This document shows positions 43,930 to 52,729 of a stretch of DNA of 64,000 nt, piece after piece. The stretch covers positions 1,984,001-2,048,000 of the forward strand of contig NZ_CP051167.1 of NCBI RefSeq assembly GCF_012295525.1, given 5' to 3'. Source of the stretch: Oxynema aestuarii AP17. Its GTDB lineage: Bacteria; Cyanobacteriota; Cyanobacteriia; Cyanobacteriales; Laspinemataceae. The translations under genes and the position numbers were made by a program. Position 1 is the stretch's first letter, and each line of letters opens with the position of its first letter. The notes below the pieces were generated by a model. It saw nothing but the letters and a program-made list of their open reading frames with translations. It did no database searches and was not told where the DNA came from.

Positions 43930-44493
43930 ATGAACGAAGAACGCATCGAAGCCTATCTCTCCCTGATTCAAGAACTCCTGGAATGTCCGAGTGGGGAGGA
44001 AAATGAGGTCCTCAACCGTCATCTGGAGTTAGTGGATGAGGGGTTTGTGCAGATGTGCGATCGCGTGGCGCAACAGTTGCAGGAGGAGGGAGAGGAGAAT
44101 CTGGCGGGATTTTTGCAGAATCTGGCGCAACAGGTAGGGGCGTTTTTGGGGCGCAGAAGGTCAGCAGCGCAACTGGCTGATTGTGCCGAAACTGGAACAC
44201 TGCATATCAACCCAATTATTTATGCAGAAGTCTCCATTGGGTTTAAAGAAGTAACGGAAGTCGAATCCGTATTATCTTCTAGCGTTTTTCAGAGAGACGG
44301 ATTACCTTATGAGGCGGCATTTTTAGCGGGTCAAGCCTTTTTGCAGTATCGTCGCCGGGGTGGTGTGAGGCGATCGCCTTTACCGGATTTCTATATTGGC
44401 GCTCATGGGTTGGTGTGTCGATACAGTCTACTCACTCGTGATGCGACCCGTTACCAAACCTATTTCCCTGAGCTTATCCTCATCAGTCCCTAA
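43930..44493 (+). CDS. Chimeric protein: CHAT-type N-module fused to a truncated VapC PIN domain
   Basis: A 187-aa in-frame fusion. Residues 1-73 (MNEERIEAYLSLIQELLECP to NLAQQVGAFL) are the same helical module that heads the CHAT-TPR protein at 45530. Residues about 90-187 are the C-terminal two-thirds of a VapC toxin (INPIIYAEVS with the second acidic residue, LPYEAAFLAGQAFLQYRRR, SPLPDFYIGAHG with the third, LLTRDATRYQTYFPEL). The first PIN strand with its DTN motif is missing, so ribonuclease activity is doubtful. It probably arose by recombination that replaced the head of vapC. It may be inactive or a decoy. Confidence 0.75.
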   Translation: MNEERIEAYLSLIQELLECPSGEENEVLNRHLELVDEGFVQMCDRVAQQLQEEGEENLAGFLQNLAQQVGAFLGRRRSAAQLADCAETGTLHINPIIYAEVSIGFKEVTEVESVLSSSVFQRDGLPYEAAFLAGQAFLQYRRRGGVRRSPLPDFYIGAHGLVCRYSLLTRDATRYQTYFPELILISP

Positions 44494-44662
44494 GTTAAAG
44501 ACTGGGTTGAGGGAGTTAGAAAACTTAGCAAAGGGAGAGAAACCAGGTTTTGGGGAGGGTTTAGGGGAGAAATGAGGGGATGAGCACAACCCGGTTTCTT
44601 GGGTTTGGGACTGGCGGTGATGGGGTAAAATCGGGATGGTATCCCCTACCCGGTGTGTGGCG
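44494..44662. repeat. Duplicated upstream segment of the N-module genes
   Basis: The stretch just before the pseudogene (about 44590-44662, including ATCCCCTACCCGGTGTGTGG) is repeated before the CHAT gene (about 45464-45529, TCCCCTACCCGGTGTCTGG), and in shorter form before 43930 (ACCCCGGTGTCGCC). The duplications therefore include upstream control sequence, not only coding sequence. No gene lies in this gap. Confidence 0.65.
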
Positions 44663-44792
44663 ATGGATGAACGGCGAGTGCAGGCTTATCTCTCCCTGAT
44701 TCAAGACCTCCTGGCCTGTCGGAAACAGTCATCTGGAGTTAGTGGATGAGGGGTTTGTGCAGGCGTGCGAGTGGGTGGTAGCTAATGTGTAG
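44663..44792 (+). pseudogene. Frameshifted remnant of the CHAT-type N-module
   Basis: The ATG at 44663 opens MDERRVQAYLSLIQDLLAC, closely matching the heads at 43930 and 45530. After GCCTGTC a stretch of about 29 nt present in the intact copy is replaced by 6 nt, so the frame shifts and stops at 44747. Beyond it the other frame continues LELVDEGFVQACEWVVANV to a stop at 44790. This is a decayed second copy lacking any effector domain. Confidence 0.8.
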
Positions 44793-44801
44793 GGGGGGTT
44801 G

Positions 44802-45251
44802 ATGGTTGCGGTATATTTAGATGTGTGTTGTCTCAATCGCCCCTTTGATGATTGGGCGCAGGAACGGGTTCGGCTAGAGGGAGACTCAGTTTTAACGATT
44901 CTGGAACGAGTTCGCACGGGAGAATGGCAACTCATTTCGAGTGAAGCTATTCTAGTGGAACTGGAAAAAATGCGAAATCTGGAGAAAAAAACGAGCATCC
45001 TTAGTCTTTTGGCGTTAGCAACCCAGATGCAAGAAATTAATCCGACGGTGGAGGAACGTTCACAACAATTAGAAGGGTTTGGGTTTGGGCTGTTCGATTC
45101 TTTTCATCTGGCTTGTGCTGAAGCGGCTGGGGCAGATATTTTTCTTTCTACAGACGATCGCCTGCTCAAAACCGCTCGCAGGTACGCATCTCAATTAAAG
45201 GTTGCTATTAGCAATCCAGTGGTTTGGCTGATTCAGGTTTTACAGGAGTAA
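44802..45251 (+). CDS. PIN-domain toxin-like ribonuclease
   Basis: A 149-aa PIN domain protein. Acidic active-site residues are visible in VYLDVCCLNRPFDD (N-terminal Asp), SEAILVELEKM (Glu), LFDSFHLACAEAAGADIFLS (Asp) and TDDRLLKTARRY (Asp). The ATG at 44802 follows the remnant's stop by 9 nt. It is followed after 16 nt by a 65-aa protein gene that is probably its antitoxin. PIN toxins of this type cleave RNA. Confidence 0.82.
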   Translation: MVAVYLDVCCLNRPFDDWAQERVRLEGDSVLTILERVRTGEWQLISSEAILVELEKMRNLEKKTSILSLLALATQMQEINPTVEERSQQLEGFGFGLFDSFHLACAEAAGADIFLSTDDRLLKTARRYASQLKVAISNPVVWLIQVLQE

Positions 45252-45267
45252 TAATAAGGAGTTATGG

Positions 45268-45465
45268 ATGATGAATGCAGTAGAGTTAAGAGAAAAAGGC
45301 TATCAGATTTTAGTCAATCATTTGGGACAGTCTGATGCAATTCGCTTTTTGCAACAAATGGGTTGGGGTCAGGGAGATTATACCCAGGAACGGCGTGATG
45401 TTTTAGAGTCGGTGACGCGAGAGGAGTTTTTGGAGGATTTACGGAAAATCAGAGGTCTTCAGTAA
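45268..45465 (+). CDS. Small protein, probable antitoxin partner of the PIN toxin
   Basis: A 65-aa acidic/helical protein (MMNAVELREKGYQILVNHLG ... REEFLEDLRKIRGLQ). An AAGGAG site at 45256-45261 lies 6 nt before the ATG, which fixes the start. Proteins of this size and look are commonly paired with PIN proteins in cyanobacteria. Here it comes second, after the toxin, whereas antitoxins usually come first. Role inferred from pairing only. Confidence 0.65.
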   Translation: MMNAVELREKGYQILVNHLGQSDAIRFLQQMGWGQGDYTQERRDVLESVTREEFLEDLRKIRGLQ

Positions 45466-45529
45466 CCGGGTTTCTCAGTGGCGGGGATGGCGTAGAATCA
45501 GGGTGGTGTCCCCTACCCGGTGTCTGGCT

Positions 45530-48500
45530 ATGGATGAACAAAGAGTGCAGGCTTATCTCGACCTGATTCAAGAACTCCTCGCCTGTCCCAGTGGGGAGAA
45601 GACACAAATCCTCAAAAGTCATCTGGAGTCGGTGGATGAGGGGTTTGTGCGGGTGTGCGAGTTGGTGGCGGCGCAGTTGCAGGAGGAGGGACAGGGGGAC
45701 GAGGCGGAGGATGTGCGGAATTTGGCGCAGCAGGTGGGGGCGTTTTTGCAGACGAGCAGCGAGATTCCTCAGTCGGGAAGAGCAGCTATACTCTGGCAAT
45801 TTATTAACGCCGATACCTGGACAGATTCCGAGGCGTTTTTGCAGGCACATCCGGAATTACTGGATGAGGAAACTGATACTTTGTTGCAGCAGTTAGTGAA
45901 TTTAGCCGATGGGGAGGAACAGGAGCAACGGGTTTTGCAAGAGCATCGGGAATTGTTGCAACGGTGTCGAGAAATTGGCATTGAGCGGGGGTTTGAGGAA
46001 AAACTCACCCAAATCAGGATGGCTCGAATCCAGTCAGCCCAAGCAGAATTGCCCCCGGAACTCATGGAACTTGTGGAAGACCCGCAAATGAGGGAACTTT
46101 TAGAAAATCCGCAACTGGCGGGGTTGATGCAAGAGATTTTTGGGGCATTGCAGGAGAGTGATACCGCACCGGATGACCTGGAAACAGTGTTACGCAGTCG
46201 TCCAGAGTTGATGGCGCGAGTGGCAGAGATGGCGATGGGGGCATCGGGATTGGGAAACCTGCTCAATGCCGAGAACTCAGGCGATGCCTTGACTCAGTTT
46301 TGGCTCCAACTGCTCAAAACCGAAAAGGAAAGCGGGGGGGATGAGGTTGCAGTTCATCAAGTGATGCGGCAAAATATGGAGTCGATCGTTCCTGCCTTGG
46401 GGGATACTATTGCCCAGTGGATACAGGGAGTCCTCACCCAACAGCCCGACCAAGCGGAAGGGGTGGCGGGCTTAGTCGAAAATACCTGCATCAGTATTCA
46501 AGAATTCCCCTATGGTCGGTATGCAGAAGTGCAAGAGATTGCCATTCGCGGCTACGATCTGGTATTGGCACTGCGGGCGAATCAACCCGAAAAACGAGCG
46601 CAAACCCTGACTAATCTGGGGGTAGCCTACCTGACACAAGCGCAATTTGGCCTCGACCCAGCCGCCAACTTAGACCAAGCGATCGCCGCCTACACCGAAG
46701 CTGCCGCGATTCGCCGCCGTCCCGGACTGGAAAAAGACCTCGCCTCTACCCTGAATAATCTGGGGAATGCCTACCAGACACAAGCGCAATTTGGCCTCGA
46801 CCCAGCCGCCAACTTAGACCAAGCGATCGCCGCCTACACCGAAGCTGCCGCGATTCGCCGCCGTCCCGGACTGGAAAAAGACCTCGCCTCTACCCTGAAT
46901 AATCTGGGGAATGCCTACCAGACACAAGCGCAATTTGGCCTCGACCCAGCCGCCAACTTAGACCAAGCGATCGCCGCCTACACCGAAGCTGCCGCGATTA
47001 TGCGCCGTCCCGGACTGGAAAAAGACCTCGCCTCTACCCTGACTAATCTGGGGGTAGCCTACCTGACACAAGCGGAATTTGGCCTCGACCCAGCCGCCAA
47101 CTTAGACCAAGCGATCGCCGCCTACACCGAAGCAGCCGCGATTCGCCGCCGTCCCGGACTGGAAAAAGACCTCGCCTCTACCCTGAATAATCTGGGGAAT
47201 GCCTACCAGACACAAGCGCAATTTGGCCTCGACCCAGCCGCCAACTTAGACCAAGCGATCGCCGCCTACACCGAAGCTGCCGCGATTCGCCGCCGTCCCG
47301 GACTGGAAAAAGACCTCGCCTCTACCCTGACTAATCTGGGGGTAGCCTACCTGACACAAGCGGAATTTGGCCTCGACCCAGCCGCCAACTTAGACCAAGC
47401 GATCGCCGCCTACACCGAAGCTGCCGCGATTCGCCGCCGTCCCGGACTGGAAAAAGACCTCGCCTCTACCCTGACTAATCTGGGGGTAGCCTACCTGACA
47501 CAAGCGGAATTTGGCCTCGACCCAGCCGCCAACTTAGACCAAGCGATCGCCGCCTACACCGAAGCAGCCGCGATTCGCCGCCGTCCCGGACTGGAAAAAG
47601 ACCTCGCCTCTACCCTGAATAATCTGGGGAATGCCTACCAGACACAAGCGCAATTTGGCCTCGACCCAGCCGCCAACTTAGACCAAGCGATCGCCGCCTA
47701 CACCGAAGCTGCCGCGATTCGCCGCCGTCCCGGACTGGAAAAAGACCTCGCCTCTACCCTGACTAATCTGGGGGTAGCCTACCTGACACAAGCGGAATTT
47801 GGCCTCGACCCAGCCGCCAACTTAGACCAAGCGATCGCCGCCTACACCGAAGCTGCCGCGATTATGCGCCGTCCCGGACTGGAAAAAGACCTCGCCTCTA
47901 CCCTGACTAATCTGGGGGTAGCCTACCGGACACAAGCGGAATTTGGCCTCGACCCAGCCGCCAACTTAGACCAAGCGATCGCCGCCTACACCGAAGCTGC
48001 CGCGATTATGCGCCGTCCCGGACTGGAAAAAGACCTCGCCTCTACCCTGACTAATCTGGGGGTAGCCTACCTGACACAAGCGGAATTTGGCCTCGACCCA
48101 GCCGCCAACTTAGACCAAGCGATCGCCGCCTACACCGAAGCTGCCGCGATTATGCGCCGTCCCGGACTGGAAAAAGACCTCGCCTCTACCCTGAATAACT
48201 GGGGATTCACCTATCAGCAACAATCCCAGTATTACAGCAGCGACCCCGAACGGAAACAAACCGCCCTGGAAAATGCCTATCGCACTTTTGCCGAAGCCTT
48301 AGAACAGGTGGAATATCTGCGCGGTGAAATTACCACCGAGGACTACAAACGCAACTTTAACGAGCAATGGAATAAAATCTATCGCGGCATGGTGGAAGTG
48401 TGCCTAGAACTGGGCAACTATACCGCCGCCATTGAATACGCCGATCGCAGTAAAGCCCGCAACCTCGTGGAACTGATTGCCACCCGTGACGCTTACCCCC

Positions 48501-50191
48501 AAGGAATCTCACCGGAAGACCGCCAACGCTTGCAACAACTGCGTCAAGCCATCTTCCAAGAAGACCGCCGCCTGCAACAAGACCCCAACCGGGACTCCAG
48601 CCACCTCAACCAATTGCGCGACGAATTTCAGAAGAAATTCCCCTACCAACCCCTCCACTTCCCCCAAATCCAACAGCTACTGGATGAGGAAACCGCTATC
48701 CTCGAATGGTACATCCTCGGCGATAAATTCCTCACGTTCACCCTCACGGCTCAAACCCTCCACTTGTGGACATCTTCCCCGGAAGACCTGGAAAAACTCG
48801 GCGAGTGGGGAAACGCCTATCTCAACGACTATCGCCGCAACAAAACCCAATGGCAAGATAACCTCCAGCAACGCTTAGACAGCCTTACCCAAATCCTCCA
48901 TCTGGATGAAATCCTGCAAAACCTGCGGGAAAACTTCCCGAATTGCCAAAAACTCATCCTCATCCCTCACCGTTACCTGCATCTGTTCCCGATTCATGCG
49001 TTACCTGTTCTCACAGGAGAGAATCAGAGTCAAACCCTACAAGAACTCTTCCCCAAGGGAGTGAATTATGCGCCCAGTTGCCAACTGCTGCAACAAGCGC
49101 AAAATCGCCCCCGTCGCCACTTCACACACTTCTTTGCCGTCCAAAATCCCACCGAAGACCTGACTTTTGCCGATGTGGAAGTGGAAACGATTCGCAGTCT
49201 TTTCCCCCAACGCCGCAGTTTACAAAGAAACAACGCCACCAAAGCCACATTTCTCGCCAAAGACCTCAGCCAAACCCATCATCTGTTTTTCTCCTGTAAT
49301 GCTGAGTTTAACCCCAACTCTCCCCTAGACTCTGGCTTGCAGCTTGCCGATGGTATCCTCACCCTAGAGGAGATTATCGCCTCCCTCAACTTGAGCGAAT
49401 GCAGCCTCGTCACCCTCTCCGCTTGCGAATCCGGACAAGTTGCCCTTGACCAAACCGACGAATATATTAGCCTCTCCAGTGGCTTCATCCTCGCCGGGAG
49501 TCCCAGCATTCTCGTCAGTCTTTGGTTTGTGGACGAAGTTTCCACTGCCCTGCTGCTGATTAAAACCTATGAAACCCTGCAACAACATCCCGGACAACTG
49601 GCGATCGCTCTGAAAACGGCGCAAATCTGGCTGCGGGATACCACGGTGGCGGGGTTCCAAGACTGGGTACAAAAATGTCCTTTGCTAGGGGACTGGCGGG
49701 ATGCTTTAGCTGAATTTTTCCAAAATCTGGGGCAAAATGAAAAGGGAATCAATGACCGCCCCTATAAATCTCCCTATCACTGGGCGGCGTTTTGTGTGGT
49801 GGGACAAGGAGAGCAAAACATGGCAAGCGATCGTGATAAAATTCAAGCCTTTATCAAGCTAATCCAGGAAAACCCCGATAATCTGTTCGCCGACCACTGG
49901 TCTAGTTTAACCGAACTGCCAAACCAATTCACCGATGATGACGAAAAAAATGTCGAACTCATCGAACAATGGGTTAAAGAACCCACACGCACCGACATTT
50001 ATCAAGTTTATCAAGATCGATATCGCTCTGCCAATCCCCTTTTAGGCGCAACCGGACACAAAGGCGGGTTTGGTAGCCAACAGACTCCCAAAGAAGCGGG
50101 AAAATCTTCTGGGGAATTAATCGATCAAGCCATTAAACACAATACCACTCGACCCGATTCACCCCGCCAATCGCCCCAAAACGAATCGTGA
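45530..50191 (+). CDS. Large TPR-CHAT domain protein with probable inactive protease site
   Basis: A 1553-aa protein. Start is the ATG at 45530 (MDEQRVQAYLDLIQELLACP), in common with the other two N-module copies, not the in-frame GTG at 45503. Order: N-module (1-73); an all-helical region (75-355); eleven 48-residue TPRs (360-887); a degenerate TPR and linker (to about 1020); a CHAT peptidase domain (about 1040-1430; LILIPHRYLHLFPIHALPVL, SPLDSGLQLADGILTLEEII, LVTLSACESG, KSPYHWAAFCVVG); and a polar tail. The Cys of SACESG (about residue 1299) is present. The position of the catalytic His in the usual SCHG reads SCNA (Asn about 1257). The next gene overlaps by 4 nt. Confidence 0.9.
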   Translation: MDEQRVQAYLDLIQELLACPSGEKTQILKSHLESVDEGFVRVCELVAAQLQEEGQGDEAEDVRNLAQQVGAFLQTSSEIPQSGRAAILWQFINADTWTDSEAFLQAHPELLDEETDTLLQQLVNLADGEEQEQRVLQEHRELLQRCREIGIERGFEEKLTQIRMARIQSAQAELPPELMELVEDPQMRELLENPQLAGLMQEIFGALQESDTAPDDLETVLRSRPELMARVAEMAMGASGLGNLLNAENSGDALTQFWLQLLKTEKESGGDEVAVHQVMRQNMESIVPALGDTIAQWIQGVLTQQPDQAEGVAGLVENTCISIQEFPYGRYAEVQEIAIRGYDLVLALRANQPEKRAQTLTNLGVAYLTQAQFGLDPAANLDQAIAAYTEAAAIRRRPGLEKDLASTLNNLGNAYQTQAQFGLDPAANLDQAIAAYTEAAAIRRRPGLEKDLASTLNNLGNAYQTQAQFGLDPAANLDQAIAAYTEAAAIMRRPGLEKDLASTLTNLGVAYLTQAEFGLDPAANLDQAIAAYTEAAAIRRRPGLEKDLASTLNNLGNAYQTQAQFGLDPAANLDQAIAAYTEAAAIRRRPGLEKDLASTLTNLGVAYLTQAEFGLDPAANLDQAIAAYTEAAAIRRRPGLEKDLASTLTNLGVAYLTQAEFGLDPAANLDQAIAAYTEAAAIRRRPGLEKDLASTLNNLGNAYQTQAQFGLDPAANLDQAIAAYTEAAAIRRRPGLEKDLASTLTNLGVAYLTQAEFGLDPAANLDQAIAAYTEAAAIMRRPGLEKDLASTLTNLGVAYRTQAEFGLDPAANLDQAIAAYTEAAAIMRRPGLEKDLASTLTNLGVAYLTQAEFGLDPAANLDQAIAAYTEAAAIMRRPGLEKDLASTLNNWGFTYQQQSQYYSSDPERKQTALENAYRTFAEALEQVEYLRGEITTEDYKRNFNEQWNKIYRGMVEVCLELGNYTAAIEYADRSKARNLVELIATRDAYPQGISPEDRQRLQQLRQAIFQEDRRLQQDPNRDSSHLNQLRDEFQKKFPYQPLHFPQIQQLLDEETAILEWYILGDKFLTFTLTAQTLHLWTSSPEDLEKLGEWGNAYLNDYRRNKTQWQDNLQQRLDSLTQILHLDEILQNLRENFPNCQKLILIPHRYLHLFPIHALPVLTGENQSQTLQELFPKGVNYAPSCQLLQQAQNRPRRHFTHFFAVQNPTEDLTFADVEVETIRSLFPQRRSLQRNNATKATFLAKDLSQTHHLFFSCNAEFNPNSPLDSGLQLADGILTLEEIIASLNLSECSLVTLSACESGQVALDQTDEYISLSSGFILAGSPSILVSLWFVDEVSTALLLIKTYETLQQHPGQLAIALKTAQIWLRDTTVAGFQDWVQKCPLLGDWRDALAEFFQNLGQNEKGINDRPYKSPYHWAAFCVVGQGEQNMASDRDKIQAFIKLIQENPDNLFADHWSSLTELPNQFTDDDEKNVELIEQWVKEPTRTDIYQVYQDRYRSANPLLGATGHKGGFGSQQTPKEAGKSSGELIDQAIKHNTTRPDSPRQSPQNES
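46607..48190 (+). repeat. Eleven tandem 144-bp repeats encoding TPR units
   Basis: Eleven consecutive units of exactly 144 bp, each encoding 48 residues (L(T/N)NLG(V/N)AY(L/Q)TQA(Q/E)FGLDP...LEKDLAST). Most units are identical except at four variable spots: TNLGV/NNLGN, YLT/YQT/YRT, QAQ/QAE and IRRR/IMRR. Each unit carries a HIP1-like GCGATCGCC. Near identity of bases, including silent sites, points to recent expansion or ongoing homogenisation. Confidence 0.95.
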
Positions 50192-51570
50192 AAAACTTTA
50201 GCCTCAGCCTCTACGCTTTCCACCTGCGTCAAGCCTTAGACGACCCTCCGGATTCAGTCAATCCGGAGGCCGATCGACTCTGGGAAAGTTTAACCCAATT
50301 GAGCAAAGTCTTGGACTTTCCAGAACTGAAAAACCTAAAATCTCAACTCATTTGTTACAGCCCTGACTCAGACAATCGCCCTCAATATCATCCCCAAGCA
50401 GAAAACACTTTAAGGTATGAATGGTTAAGCCATCATGCTGGTGAGGTAAAATTCACCGCCATTCCCACCCCAGCCGGGTTTAAACTGGGGGGAAAGCTCC
50501 AACCCTTTCGCCTCCACGATACCTATTGCGTAGATTTAACCCTCTCTCCTGACCCCCAAGATTTAGAACTAGGAGTGGAAAATCTTGGATGCTTTCATCC
50601 TAAGGATTTAGTGAGCCAGATTGAGGCGAATTTAGGTAAATTTGTGTGGTTGACCGGGTATTCCACTGAGAGTGAATTGCCAAAACAAGCCGAAGCCTGG
50701 GTCAATGCTTTTTGTGCGAAAACGGGTTTAATTCCTGAGTTTATCGAGGGAGGCAAACTCTTTCATGCCGATTGCTTTCTGTATGAAGCACAAAATATAA
50801 CGATTTTGATTTCTATCGCCAATCCCAACAACAGCACAGAGGTAGAACAGTCAGCTAATGACAACTACGATCGGTTTAGAAACTTGTTATGGAGTCGGCA
50901 AAAAATATTGTTTGTCCAGGAAAAAGCCAAACAATGCTATGAAAATACTAGAAAAATTTACAGCCAATTAGAAAATCAGATAAACAGCTTTTATGAATTG
51001 TTTGAGAGTCCCACAGAAGCCCGACTCAAAAAACTGGATTCTCTATTAACAAGCTTACCTAAAGATTTACTAGAATATAACTGCTATTTGCGAGATTTAA
51101 AAGCCCATTATACCACCCTAGACACCAACGCGCAAAACTTCAAAACCTGTCTGGATCGGGTTATCCAACCGGGGGATAATCTCCAAACCTGGGCGGATTT
51201 TGCCGAGAAAATTTGTCCCCGCTTCCTCACCCAAATTAAAACCTATATCAACTACCTCGAACCGGGAAAAGAGTTGTTTACCGAGCTTGTCAACACCATT
51301 CGAGCAACGGCGACAGTGGAACAAACGAAGGCTAACCAAGACTTGCAAGACCATATTCAGGCGATCGGGGTTGGTATTGCTGCAGGAGCGATCGTTGCTT
51401 CTAGTTTCGGGCTAGTCACTCAACCGTGGTATTTTCCCAATCGTGAGAAAATAGAGCTACCTTTTCTCTCACCTCACCCTTTGATAATGGCATTAATTTT
51501 CAGTGGGTTATGTTCTGTAGGTTCTTGGTTAATCGCTCGAAAAGTGATTGAGCAAAAGCGGGGGAAATGA
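50188..51570 (+). CDS. Unrecognised protein with two C-terminal membrane helices, coupled to CHAT gene
   Basis: A 460-aa protein whose GTG start (50188) overlaps the CHAT stop in GTGA, so the two are translationally coupled. Residues 1-230 are a mixed alpha/beta globular part (VWLTGYSTESEL, FIEGGKLFHADCFLYEAQNI). Residues about 245-380 are helical with coiled-coil character (SRQKILFVQEKAKQCYENTR, YSQLENQINSFYELFESPTE). Two membrane helices close the protein: about 392-409 (AIGVGIAAGAIVASSFGL) and 431-449 (PLIMALIFSGLCSVGSWLIA), with a basic end. I know no family for it. The layout (sensor or soluble head, stalk, two-helix hairpin) would suit a membrane-acting effector controlled by the CHAT protein; this is inference. 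Confidence 0.7.
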   Translation: MKNFSLSLYAFHLRQALDDPPDSVNPEADRLWESLTQLSKVLDFPELKNLKSQLICYSPDSDNRPQYHPQAENTLRYEWLSHHAGEVKFTAIPTPAGFKLGGKLQPFRLHDTYCVDLTLSPDPQDLELGVENLGCFHPKDLVSQIEANLGKFVWLTGYSTESELPKQAEAWVNAFCAKTGLIPEFIEGGKLFHADCFLYEAQNITILISIANPNNSTEVEQSANDNYDRFRNLLWSRQKILFVQEKAKQCYENTRKIYSQLENQINSFYELFESPTEARLKKLDSLLTSLPKDLLEYNCYLRDLKAHYTTLDTNAQNFKTCLDRVIQPGDNLQTWADFAEKICPRFLTQIKTYINYLEPGKELFTELVNTIRATATVEQTKANQDLQDHIQAIGVGIAAGAIVASSFGLVTQPWYFPNREKIELPFLSPHPLIMALIFSGLCSVGSWLIARKVIEQKRGK

Positions 51571-51703
51571 GGCTCGGAAATTGTAGGGAAAAACTCGGCT
51601 TCCCAGTTGGGTAGCAACACCTGCTATCCTCATCGGAGGATCGCCGCCGTTCCTCTCGAACGGGGGGCGATCGCCCAATATCTTTTCAACCCTACAGACT
51701 TCA

Positions 51704-52729
51704 ATGGATTTCTCCTGTCCGATTCCGATCGCCCAATATCCCAAAATCTTACTCGCTCACGGGGGCGGCGGTAAGTTAATGCACCAGCTCATCGAACAGA
51801 TGTTCGCCCCCACCTTTGACGCGCCAGCAACCCAACACGATTCGATCGTGCTGACGCCGCCGCCGGGGGCGATCGCCCTCACCACCGACTCTTACGTGAT
51901 TAACCCCTTATTCTTCCCCGGCGGCGATATCGGTTCCCTCGCCGTCTACGGAACGGTCAACGATTTAGCCATGAGTGGGGCGCGTCCCCTGTATCTCACC
52001 GTCGGCTTTATTCTCGAAGAAGGCTTACCGATGGAAACTCTCTGGCGGGTCGTCCAATCCATGCGCCAAGCTGCCGATCGCTGCGGCGTAAAAATTGTGA
52101 CTGGAGATACAAAAGTCGTCGATCGCGGCAAAGGCGACGGCATTTTTATCAACACCGCCGGAGTCGGCGTCGTCGAACATTCCCAGGCGATCGCCCCTCC
52201 CTCGGTCCGTCCCGGCGACGTCCTCATCGTCAACGGCGATCTCGGTCGTCACGGGATCGCGATTATGGCGGTTCGCGAAGGTCTGGAATTTGAAACCGAG
52301 ATCGAAAGTGATTCGGCCCCCGCGATCCGGGAGGTCTCCGCCTTACTCGACGCCGGAATCGAAATTCACTGTTTGCGCGATCTCACTCGCGGCGGTCTGG
52401 CGAGTGCCCTCAACGAAATTGCCTCGGCGGCGGCAGTGGACATCGCGATCGACGAGCGATCGATCCCGATCCGTGAAGACGTGCAAGCGGCGTGCGAAAT
52501 CCTCGGTTTCGATCCCCTCTATGTCGCTAATGAAGGGCGTTTCGTGGCGTTCGTCCCAGAAGAATTTGCACAAAAGACGCTCGATATTTTGCAACGCAAC
52601 GACCCGCGATCGCGGGCGATCGGTCGCGTTACGGCAACGGGAAAAGGCTTGGTGACGATGCAGAGTAAAATCGGTGCGAGTCGCATCGTCGATGTATTGA
52701 GTGGGGAACAATTACCCCGGATTTGCTAA
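51704..52729 (+). CDS. hypE: Hydrogenase maturation protein HypE
   Basis: HypE dehydrates the carbamoyl group on its C-terminal cysteine to make the cyanide ligand of NiFe hydrogenase. The 341-aa sequence has [20 protein letters not shown] (residues 14-33), [66 protein letters not shown] and the obligatory C-terminal Cys (LPRIC). No other hyp or hydrogenase genes lie in the window, so it is detached from its partners here. Confidence 0.95.
   Translation: MDFSCPIPIAQYPKILLAHGGGGKLMHQLIEQMFAPTFDAPATQHDSIVLTPPPGAIALTTDSYVINPLFFPGGDIGSLAVYGTVNDLAMSGARPLYLTVGFILEEGLPMETLWRVVQSMRQAADRCGVKIVTGDTKVVDRGKGDGIFINTAGVGVVEHSQAIAPPSVRPGDVLIVNGDLGRHGIAIMAVREGLEFETEIESDSAPAIREVSALLDAGIEIHCLRDLTRGGLASALNEIASAAAVDIAIDERSIPIREDVQAACEILGFDPLYVANEGRFVAFVPEEFAQKTLDILQRNDPRSRAIGRVTATGKGLVTMQSKIGASRIVDVLSGEQLPRIC

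Noticed and set aside
46607-48190. Regular tandem repeats that could suggest a CRISPR array
   Set aside because: Units are 144 bp with no variable spacers and are in frame inside a TPR-coding gene.
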